Made by a program: the position numbers and the translations under genes
From: Solimonas sp047605265
GTDB lineage: Bacteria; Pseudomonadota; Gammaproteobacteria; Nevskiales; Nevskiaceae
Assembly (NCBI GenBank): GCA_047605265.1
Contig: JASGFY010000109.1
Span: forward strand, 1 to 6,884
Reading direction: 5' to 3'
Length of the DNA stretch: 6,884 nucleotides
The notes under the pieces: model-generated
The model's input: the letters and a program-made list of their open reading frames with translations, nothing else
What the model was told of the DNA's origin: nothing
The model's database searches: none
Part shown: positions 1-6,371 of the stretch, piece by piece
How the letters are laid out: every line of letters begins with the position of its first letter
Position numbering within the stretch: position 1 is the first letter of the stretch

Positions 1-1377
1 CGCGCGCAGTTCGAAGCGAAGCCGAATGCCGCGGCACCGCAGGCCACGTTGTACGACACGCGCAAGAGCGCCCGCCAGACGCAGGGCGGCGCCATCTGGG
101 AGCACCGTTTCAGCGAACGCCAGAGCACCGAGCTGATTGGCTACTACGGTTCGCGCGACGTGCTGCAGTTCCTCGCGATTCCCGTGGCCACGCAGCAGAA
201 CAGCGCGCTGCACTCGGGTGGTGTCGTCGACCTCGGCACCGACTACGGCGGCGGCGAAGCGCGCTGGCACTACCGTGCCGGCAGCGAGGAGCGTCCGCTG
301 AGCATCGTCGCCGGCCTCACCTACGACGAATTGCGCCAGCACCGTCTGGGTTACGAGAACTTCGTCGACGACGGCGCCGAAGTCGGCGTGAAGGGCGCGC
401 TGCGCCGCGACGAGATCGACACCGAATGGAATTTCGATCAGTACCTGCAGGCCGACTGGCGCTTCGCCGAGCGCTGGAACCTGACAGCCGGCGTGCGCAA
501 CAACCGCATCGTCTTCCGGTCGGACGACCACTACATCACGGACGACAACCCCGACGACAGCGGCAGCAGGGCATATTCCGCGGTCGCGCCGGTCGCCGGC
601 CTGCTGTTCCGCGCCACCGACGCGGTGCGCCTCTACGGCTCCTATGGCCGCGGCTTCGAGACGCCGACCTTCGCCGAACTCGCCTATCGCCCGGACGGCG
701 GCGCCGGACTCAATTTCGACCTGAAGGCGGCGCGCAGCGACAACGGCGAACTCGGCGCCAAGTTCAAGCTCGGCGCCCGCACGCACGCGCAGATCGCCGT
801 GTTCGACGCCGAGACGACGGACGAGCTGATCGTGCTCACCAACAGCGGCGGCCGCACCACCTACGGCAACGCGAAGCAATCGCGCCGCCAGGGCGCCGAA
901 GCGCAGTTCTCCAGCCGCTTCACCGGCAGCTGGCAGTTCGACCTGGCCTACACGCTGCTCGACGCGCGCGTGCGCGAAGCCTACCAGGCCTGCTCGGGCA
1001 CGCCGTGCACCACGCTCAACACCACGGTGCCGGCCGGCGCGCGCATTCCGGGCGTGGCGGAATCGAACCTGTACGGCAAGCTCGGCTGGGGCGGCGACAC
1101 GGGCTGGCACGCGGGCCTCGACGTGCGCTACCTGAGCCGCGTCGCCGTCAACGATAGCAACAGCGAATCGGCGCCATCTTACGCGCTCGTCGGCCTCGAC
1201 GGCGGCTACGTCTTCGACTGGCCGACCGTGCGCCTGCGCACCTTCGTCAATCTCGACAACCTGCTCGACCGCGACTACGTCGGCTCGGTCATCGTCAACG
1301 ACGGCAACGGCCGCTACTACGAGCCCGGCCCCGGCTTCGCGGTGCTGGCCGGCCTCGGCGTCGAGTGGAAGTACTGA
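1..1377 (+). CDS. pqqU: TonB-dependent outer-membrane receptor, PqqU/YncD-like (5' partial)
   Basis: This is the C-terminal 458 residues of a TonB-dependent receptor. The frame is open to base 1, so the signal peptide, TonB box, plug and first strands lie outside the window; the TTG at 49 is not a real start. From memory the segment aligns along its length with E. coli YncD, now PqqU, which imports pyrroloquinoline quinone across the outer membrane using TonB energy. Shared landmarks are YDTRK near base 52, a YVTP-like YITDDN..DDSG stretch near 530-565, RGFETPTFAELAYR near 650-690, a loop Cys pair (codons 991-993 and 1006-1008) and YVGSVIVND..GRYYEPGPG at 1276-1335. The protein ends in an aromatic-rich strand with terminal Tyr, as expected for a beta-barrel assembly signal. 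The barrel family is very secure. PQQ as ligand is inferred from similarity, and another small redox cofactor or chelate is possible. Confidence 0.9.
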   Translation, partial: RAQFEAKPNAAAPQATLYDTRKSARQTQGGAIWEHRFSERQSTELIGYYGSRDVLQFLAIPVATQQNSALHSGGVVDLGTDYGGGEARWHYRAGSEERPLSIVAGLTYDELRQHRLGYENFVDDGAEVGVKGALRRDEIDTEWNFDQYLQADWRFAERWNLTAGVRNNRIVFRSDDHYITDDNPDDSGSRAYSAVAPVAGLLFRATDAVRLYGSYGRGFETPTFAELAYRPDGGAGLNFDLKAARSDNGELGAKFKLGARTHAQIAVFDAETTDELIVLTNSGGRTTYGNAKQSRRQGAEAQFSSRFTGSWQFDLAYTLLDARVREAYQACSGTPCTTLNTTVPAGARIPGVAESNLYGKLGWGGDTGWHAGLDVRYLSRVAVNDSNSESAPSYALVGLDGGYVFDWPTVRLRTFVNLDNLLDRDYVGSVIVNDGNGRYYEPGPGFAVLAGLGVEWKY

Positions 1378-1390
1378 ACAGCACTGTGGG

Positions 1391-1415
1391 TTAAGATCGG
1401 GCTCCGCCCGCAGGA
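1391..1415 (+). promoter_or_regulatory. Possible -10 element, leader hairpin and weak RBS before the hemerythrin gene
   Basis: The 48-base gap after the receptor holds TAAGAT at 1392-1397, which matches four of six bases of a sigma-70 -10 box; no -35 match lies at the right distance. Just after it is a 5-bp hairpin with a 3-base loop (arms 1398-1402 and 1406-1410). AGGA at 1412-1415 lies 10 bases before the ATG and is the best ribosome-binding site. The hairpin has no T-tract, so it is not a convincing terminator for the receptor gene. The promoter reading is weak, and read-through from the receptor gene is equally possible. Confidence 0.25.
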
Positions 1416-1425
1416 TGCCCGCATC

Positions 1426-1869
1426 ATGTCTTCGGCTGCACCGGCCTTCGCCTGGAGCGACAGATACAAGCTCGGCTACGAGCGCATGGACGACACGCAC
1501 CGCGACTTCGTCGAGAAGGTCAACGCCCTGCTGACCGCCGGCGACGACGCGCTGCCGGCGCGGCTCGACGATTTCATCGCGCACGCCGAGGCGCATTTCG
1601 GCGAAGAAAAGGAATGGATGCAGACGACGGGCTTTCCCGCCGCCGACTGCCACATCGACGAGCACGCAGCGGTGATGAAGTCGGTCTACGAGGTTCGCGA
1701 TCTGCTCGCCGCCGAGCCCGGTGAGCGGGCGATCAAGGCGACGCGCTCGCTCGCGCAGGCGCTCGTCGACTGGTTCCCCGGCCACGCCACGTATCTCGAC
1801 TCGGCGCTGTCGGCGTGGATGTGCAAGCGCGTCTACGGCGCGCGGCCGGTGGTGTTTCACCGCGACTGA
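1426..1869 (+). CDS. Bacteriohemerythrin (single-domain hemerythrin-like protein)
   Basis: This complete 147-residue protein is a hemerythrin, a four-helix bundle with a non-heme di-iron centre that reversibly binds O2. All seven expected iron ligands are visible with family spacing: His25 (DDTH), His57 and Glu61 (HFGEE), His76 and His80 (HIDEH), and His120 and Asp125 (HATYLD). The N-terminal FAWSDRYKLGYERMDDTH matches the usual W-x-D...G...D-x-x-H opening of bacterial members. There is no signal peptide, membrane segment or fused signalling domain, so it should be a cytoplasmic carrier or sensor of O2 or possibly NO. The ATG at 1426 is chosen because the family N terminus starts just after it and AGGA lies 10 bases upstream. 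It follows the receptor gene by 48 bases on the same strand, with no obvious functional link. Two cysteines, Cys75 next to ligand His76 and Cys133, are not among the iron ligands. Confidence 0.93.
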   Translation: MSSAAPAFAWSDRYKLGYERMDDTHRDFVEKVNALLTAGDDALPARLDDFIAHAEAHFGEEKEWMQTTGFPAADCHIDEHAAVMKSVYEVRDLLAAEPGERAIKATRSLAQALVDWFPGHATYLDSALSAWMCKRVYGARPVVFHRD

Positions 1870-1873
1870 GCCC

Positions 1874-1909
1874 GCCTGCAAGCGCCGCAGCGCGCCGGCA
1901 GGCGCTTGC
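1874..1909. terminator. Inverted repeat between convergent genes, probable bidirectional terminator
   Basis: The 44-base gap between the two facing stop codons contains a perfect 9-bp inverted repeat, GCAAGCGCC at 1878-1886 and GGCGCTTGC at 1901-1909, with a 14-base loop. A second, mutually exclusive pairing uses CGCCTGC at 1873-1879 with GCAGGCG at 1898-1904. The position between convergent genes fits a shared transcription end. No T-tract follows on either strand, so this would be a non-canonical intrinsic terminator or simply a 3'-end stabilising hairpin. Confidence 0.5.
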
Positions 1910-1913
1910 CGCG

Positions 1914-3782
1914 TCAGCCCGCGATTTCCGCCAAACGATCGCGTACGCCGGCAATCGAGTCCTGCACGCGGCGCGTGAAATCGGAGGGTTGACGGTACGT
2001 CATCACCAGCCGGTCGATCGCTCGCGTCATGGCCACGTACAACAGGCGGGCCTCATCCTCGGGTGGCTCGCCGGCCTTCGGCATTTCGCCGAGACAGGGA
2101 ATCAGCACGAAGCCGAATTCGAGACCTTTGCTCGAATGCATGCTGACGATCTTCACCGCATCGTCCGCACCGTATAGCGCACTCTTTCCCTTGTCCCGTG
2201 CCGCAGACACAAAAGCGATACCGGCGCCTTTCAACGCCTTTTCGACGAAATCGGCCTGCGCTTTTGTCCGGTAGATCACCGCCATATCGCTGAGCGCGCG
2301 ACCGTGACCCTGCTCGTCGCGGATGCGCGCAACCACGCAATCCCGTTCCTGCCAATCGGATTCGCAACGGATCAGTTCAGGGAACGCGCCGCGCCGGCCT
2401 GCGCTCTCCGGTGCGATCATCGGCACACCATCGTCGGCCGCTTCGCGTTCCGCCAGCAATTCGGTCGCAAACGCACGCGCCACCGACAGGACCTCCAGCG
2501 TGTTGCGGTAGTTCAGGCGCAGCACCGTGGTGCGGCCCTGCGCCTGGATGCCGACGCTGGCGAAGCTGAAGTCCAGACCACGCCGCTGGCGGTAGATCGT
2601 CTGCGCGTCGTCGTACAGAACCAGCAGGGCATTCGTCTCGGGATCCAGCATCTGCACGACCAGCTTGAACCAGTCCGGCGCAAAGTCATGGCCTTCGTCG
2701 ATCAGCACCGCCGCGTACTGGGCGCGCGGAACCTGCCCGCGATCGACAGCGGCGATGGTCTTATCAACCAGCGCCTTGGACCACTGCTCCTGATTCGCAT
2801 CCTTCGGCGGCAAATCGACGTTGTAAGCGATCAGCATGTCGCGACACCACGCATGGAAGCTGCGTACGACGACGCGCTCACCCAAACCCCGGGCCGCCAT
2901 CACCTGCTGCAAGCGGCCGGCCAGCGACTTGTTGAAGCACAGCACGAGAACTGGCTTGCCCGGCACCTTCACCAGATGCGCGGCGCGGTAGCCGAGGATC
3001 ATCGTCTTGCCGCTGCCGGCCACGCCGTGAATGACGCGATGTCCTTCGCCCAGAGAACGCGCCAGCTGCTCTTGCTGCAAATCCATCACCTTGATCAGGC
3101 TCGGCAGCGTCGCTGCTTCATCCACAAGCGGCAGACCGAACTGCCCGGACTGCGCATTGACGCGAATCTCCGGAAACAGGTGATGGCGTACCCGGTCGAT
3201 CTGCGGCAGCGTCAGCTTGCAGGGAAACACGTGATGGAACATGTCCCACAAGCGTTGCTGGAAAGCCGCGTCGTTGACCGATTCCGTCATCTCGTCCTGG
3301 AAAATCACGCGCTGTGGATCGAGCACTGCGCACAGATCGGTCTCCTCGAACTGCTTGCGCGTGATGCGCGTCAGCACCACGCCCCAGCCGTACGGCATGA
3401 TGAGGCCACCGGCGTATGGCGTACCGGGCGCCTGCTTGAGCGCCGCGTCGGCCTGCAGCATCGCCGCAACTTCGAGCGCGTAAATCCGGGCCTGCGCCAT
3501 CGGGTTTCTGACGGGCTTGAGTTCACCGCCGTCGAGAATTTGTGCGGTGTCGCGATCCATCGACTGGATCGTCTCGCGCTTCCAGTCCTTGACCTCCAGC
3601 ACGAGCACGCCGCGCTGTGGATGCAGAACGATGAAATCCGGCTGCAATGCCTTCGGCCCGACCGGCACGTTGTACCAGCACAGGTAGTCGCTCTCTAACT
3701 TGTTATCCAGACGTTCCGCGAACCGGCTTTCACCCGTGGTATCAAAACGGCAGCGGCTACGGACGGGAAAGAATCGGGCCAT
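1914..3782 (-). CDS. NERD nuclease-domain / UvrD-like superfamily 1 helicase fusion
   Basis: This is a 622-residue protein with an N-terminal nuclease-related domain and a C-terminal ATP-dependent SF1 helicase. The NERD part (about residues 15-130) shows GE at 17-18, PDFIVL with Asp49, and LEVKDW with Glu63 and Lys65, the D...ExK core of restriction-endonuclease folds. Helicase motifs follow in order: Walker A GVAGSGKT (253-260), motif II DEGHD (362-366), motif III DDAQTIY (391-397), motif IV LNYRNT (423-428), motif V VSMHSSKGLEF (546-556) and motif VI LLYVAMTRA (580-588). Only about 335 residues separate Walker A from motif VI, so most of the 1B/2B inserts of UvrD or Rep seem to be missing. 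The frame stays open to an ATG at 3902, but family members begin like MARFFP, so I use the ATG at 3782; its upstream GGTGGAG sits unusually close. GC is lower than in tex and residue 29 is a rare TTA codon. DNA repair or phage defence are possible roles; neither is shown here. Confidence 0.88.
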   Translation of the reverse strand: MARFFPVRSRCRFDTTGESRFAERLDNKLESDYLCWYNVPVGPKALQPDFIVLHPQRGVLVLEVKDWKRETIQSMDRDTAQILDGGELKPVRNPMAQARIYALEVAAMLQADAALKQAPGTPYAGGLIMPYGWGVVLTRITRKQFEETDLCAVLDPQRVIFQDEMTESVNDAAFQQRLWDMFHHVFPCKLTLPQIDRVRHHLFPEIRVNAQSGQFGLPLVDEAATLPSLIKVMDLQQEQLARSLGEGHRVIHGVAGSGKTMILGYRAAHLVKVPGKPVLVLCFNKSLAGRLQQVMAARGLGERVVVRSFHAWCRDMLIAYNVDLPPKDANQEQWSKALVDKTIAAVDRGQVPRAQYAAVLIDEGHDFAPDWFKLVVQMLDPETNALLVLYDDAQTIYRQRRGLDFSFASVGIQAQGRTTVLRLNYRNTLEVLSVARAFATELLAEREAADDGVPMIAPESAGRRGAFPELIRCESDWQERDCVVARIRDEQGHGRALSDMAVIYRTKAQADFVEKALKGAGIAFVSAARDKGKSALYGADDAVKIVSMHSSKGLEFGFVLIPCLGEMPKAGEPPEDEARLLYVAMTRAIDRLVMTYRQPSDFTRRVQDSIAGVRDRLAEIAG

Positions 3783-3948
3783 GCTCCACCGATGATCAGG
3801 GTGTTTCGTTCCGAGCGTAGCAGGTGTTCCCCGGTGACCGCAGCGATGCTCAATGAGGCTCCGGAACCTGTACCAGAAAGCGTATGGCAACCGAAGCGGC
3901 ACACGGCTTCAGAGCAAGCAGCGCCGCCGCCAGCGCTGAAATCCATAC
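3783..3948. other. Gap between tex and the helicase, with a weak hairpin after tex
   Basis: This 166-base gap has no gene I can support. Read on the - strand, a 6-bp hairpin (arms 3938-3933 and 3924-3919, 8-base loop) starts 10 bases after the tex stop codon. No T-tract follows it in that direction, so it is only a weak terminator candidate. An extended -10-like TGCTACGCT lies about 25-35 bases before the helicase start but lacks a matching -35. Whether the helicase has its own promoter or is read with tex cannot be settled from the sequence. Confidence 0.35.
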
Positions 3949-6261
3949 TTATTTTTTCCTCATCGCCTCCAGCAGCGCCGCGCCGAGCGAACCCTGCTGC
4001 GGTTTCGCCGGCGGCGGCGGGCGCTGGCCGCGCGCGTGACGATCGTCGCGGCCGCGCGGGCCGGGCTGGCGCTGCGTGCCGTCGTCGTCCTTCTTCATCG
4101 ACAGGGCGATGCGCTTGCGCGCCGCGTCGACGTCGACGACGCGCACTTTCACCACATCGCCGGCCTTCACCACCTGATGCGGGTCTTTCACGAAGCGGTC
4201 GGCGAGCTGCGAGACGTGCACGAGGCCGTCCTGGTGGACGCCGATGTCGACGAACGCGCCGAACGCGGCGACGTTGGTCACGGTGCCTTCGAGCACCATG
4301 CCGGGCTTCAGGTCCTTGATCTCGTGCACCTCGTCGTTGAACGTCGCGGTCTTGAACTCGGGGCGCGGATCGCGGCCGGGCTTGTCGAGTTCGCTGATGA
4401 TGTCGCGCACCGTCGGCAGGCCGAATTTCTCGTCGGCGAACACGCGCGGATCGAGCGCCTTCAGTGTCTTGCTGTCACCCAGCAGCGCGCGCACGTCGCG
4501 CCCGCAGGCAGCGACGATCTTTTTGGCGACGTCATAGGCTTCCGGATGCACGGCCGAGGCGTCGAGCGGCTCGTCGCCGCCCGTGATGCGCAAGAAGCCC
4601 GCGCACTGCTCGAAGGTTTTCGGGCCGAGACGCGAAACGTCGAGCAGGGCCTTGCGTGTCCTGAACGGGCCGGTCTGGTCGCGGTGCAGGACGATCGCCT
4701 CGGCGAGCGAGCTGCCGAGTCCGGACACGCGCGCGAGCAGCGAAGCCGAGGCGGTGTTGAGATCGACGCCGACCGCGTTCACCGCGTCCTCGACGACGGC
4801 GTCGAGCGTCCTGGCGAGACGGAACTGGTCGACGTCGTGCTGGTACTGGCCGACGCCGATCGCCTTCGGCTCGATCTTCACCAGCTCGGCGAGCGGGTCC
4901 TGCAGGCGCCGCGCGATCGACACCGCGCCGCGCAGCGAGACGTCGAGGTCCGGGAATTCGGCGGCGGCGGTCGCCGACGCCGAGTACACCGACGCGCCGG
5001 CTTCGCTGACGACGATCTTCGTCGGCTTCGGCCCGCTCAGCGTCGCGAACAGATCGGCGACCAGCCTGTCGGTCTCGCGCGAGGCGGTGCCGTTGCCGAT
5101 GGCGATCAGTTCGACCTGGTGCTTCGCGATCAGCTTCGCGAGTTCGGCCTGCGCGCCGCGCACGTCGTTCCTCGGCTGGAACGGATAGACCGTCGCGGTG
5201 TCGACGAGCTTGCCGGTGCCGTCAACGACGGCGACCTTGACGCCGGTGCGGATACCGGGATCGAGGCCCATCGTCGTCTTCGAGCCGGCCGGCGCAGCGA
5301 GCAGCAGATCCTTGAGGTTGCGCGCGAACACGCGGATCGCCTCCTCCTCGGCGCGCTCGCGCATGTCCATCATCAGATCGAGCGACAGCGAGAACGACAG
5401 CTTGACGCGCCAGGTCCAGCGCGCGACGTCGAGCAGCCAGGCGTCGGCGTTGCTGCCGTTGGCCGGAATGGCGTACGCGTCGGCGATCATCTGCTCGGCC
5501 GGCTTCAGCGCGCCGACGTGATCGGCGTCGAGTTCGATCTCCAGCATCAGCACTTCTTCGTTGCGGCCGCGCAGCATGGCCAGCGCGCGGTGGCTGGGCA
5601 CCGTCGCCCAGCGCTCTCGGTGGTCGAAGTAGTCGGAAAACTTGGCGCCGGCCTCCTGCTTGCCGTCGACGACCTGCGCGCGCAGCTGCGCGTGCTCCTT
5701 CATGTAGGCGCGCAGGCGGCCGAGCAGTTCGGCGTTCTCGGCGAAGCGCTCCATGAGGATGTCGCGCGCGCCGTCGAGCGCTGCCTTGACATCCGGCACC
5801 TGCTCGCTGAGGTACGCGGCCGCCGCTGCGTCCGGCACCCGTCCGCGCTCATCGAACAGCGCATCGGCGAGCGGGCCGAGACCCTTCTCGCGCGCGATCT
5901 CGGCGCGCGTGCGGCGCTTCGGCTTGTACGGCAGATAGAGGTCTTCGAGATCGGCCTTGGTGGCGACGGCGGCGATCTTCGCTTCGAGCTCGTCCGTCAG
6001 CCTGCCCTGCGCGCGGATCGAGTCGAGCACCGTGCGGCGGCGCGCTTCAAGCTCGCGCAGATAGGTCAGACGCTCTTCGAGCAGGCGCAGCTGCGTGTCG
6101 TCGAGGCCGCCGGTGACTTCCTTGCGGTAGCGCGCGATGAACGGCACGGTCGCGCCTCCGTCGAGCAGTTCGACGGCGGCGAGCACCTGGCGCGGCTGCG
6201 CGGCGACCTCGGCGGCGATCGTCCGGGCGATCTGGCTGGTGACGGGGTCTGGGCTGGACAT
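3949..6261 (-). CDS. tex: Tex, S1 RNA-binding transcription accessory protein
   Basis: This is a full-length Tex protein of 770 residues (E. coli Tex is about 773) and is closely similar to it throughout. Tex is a cytoplasmic nucleic-acid-binding protein linked to transcription and RNA handling. Numbering from the chosen ATG, the N-terminal helical region contains VPFIARYRKE (39-48) and LEDLYLPYKPKRRTR (105-119). A YqgF/RNase H-like domain starts at MGLDPGIRTGVKVAVVD (331-347), followed by IGNGTASRET (388-397), SEAGASVYSAS (419-429) and SLRGAVSIARRLQDP (442-456). Helix-hairpin-helix repeats cover about 495-560, and an S1 domain runs from about 651 to 724 with TNVAAFGAFVDIGVHQDGLVHVS. A basic, proline-rich tail ends in LGAALLEAMRKK, like the short conserved helix at the E. 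coli C terminus. An in-frame ATG 12 codons upstream at 6297 is possible, but the ATG at 6261 fits the family N terminus better and has a weak AGG 10 bases before it. It lies 110 bases after hldE on the same strand. Confidence 0.96.
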   Translation of the reverse strand: MSSPDPVTSQIARTIAAEVAAQPRQVLAAVELLDGGATVPFIARYRKEVTGGLDDTQLRLLEERLTYLRELEARRRTVLDSIRAQGRLTDELEAKIAAVATKADLEDLYLPYKPKRRTRAEIAREKGLGPLADALFDERGRVPDAAAAAYLSEQVPDVKAALDGARDILMERFAENAELLGRLRAYMKEHAQLRAQVVDGKQEAGAKFSDYFDHRERWATVPSHRALAMLRGRNEEVLMLEIELDADHVGALKPAEQMIADAYAIPANGSNADAWLLDVARWTWRVKLSFSLSLDLMMDMRERAEEEAIRVFARNLKDLLLAAPAGSKTTMGLDPGIRTGVKVAVVDGTGKLVDTATVYPFQPRNDVRGAQAELAKLIAKHQVELIAIGNGTASRETDRLVADLFATLSGPKPTKIVVSEAGASVYSASATAAAEFPDLDVSLRGAVSIARRLQDPLAELVKIEPKAIGVGQYQHDVDQFRLARTLDAVVEDAVNAVGVDLNTASASLLARVSGLGSSLAEAIVLHRDQTGPFRTRKALLDVSRLGPKTFEQCAGFLRITGGDEPLDASAVHPEAYDVAKKIVAACGRDVRALLGDSKTLKALDPRVFADEKFGLPTVRDIISELDKPGRDPRPEFKTATFNDEVHEIKDLKPGMVLEGTVTNVAAFGAFVDIGVHQDGLVHVSQLADRFVKDPHQVVKAGDVVKVRVVDVDAARKRIALSMKKDDDGTQRQPGPRGRDDRHARGQRPPPPAKPQQGSLGAALLEAMRKK

Positions 6262-6332
6262 GCGATGGGAACCTGTGGATACGGCCGGCGCCGTCATGAG
6301 TGACGCGCCGGCCGGCAGAGAAGGGAAACACG

Positions 6333-6353
6333 GGCCGCCGCGCGGGTGCGGCC
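6333..6353 (-). terminator. Weak GC hairpin downstream of hldE
   Basis: On the - strand, 18 bases after the hldE stop, GGCCGC (6353-6348) pairs with GCGGCC (6338-6333) around a 9-base loop. The following bases (CGTGTTTCCCTTCTCT) are pyrimidine-rich but contain only short T-runs. This could be an inefficient terminator before tex. A competing 8-bp pairing with the GGCCGGC repeat near 6310-6317 is also possible, so the structure is uncertain. Confidence 0.25.
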
Positions 6354-6371
6354 GGCCTGCGGAGCACCACG

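Noticed and set aside
426..1157. 243-codon + strand frame inside the receptor gene
   Set aside because: It is an out-of-frame Arg-rich shadow of the receptor coding sequence.
2304..3698. 464-codon open frame on the + strand opposite the helicase
   Set aside because: It is also in codon register with the real gene and ends at the helicase's TTA codon. Its composition is Arg/His/Gln-rich without a domain.
3695..3946. 83-codon - strand frame starting just after the tex stop (MDFSAGG...)
   Set aside because: It overlaps the helicase N terminus in another frame, lacks a ribosome-binding site, and resembles no family I know.
3951..3958. T-run on the + strand after the 3919-3938 hairpin, looking like a + strand terminator
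   Set aside because: The T-run is the complement of the Lys codons and stop of tex, lies 12 bases from the stem, and no + strand gene ends there.
4036..6303. 755-codon open frame on the + strand opposite tex
   Set aside because: It is exactly in codon register with tex, so it stays open simply because tex has no TTA, CTA or TCA codons there, as expected at high GC. Its product is Arg/Ala/Asp/His-rich with no recognisable domain, and tex is secure.
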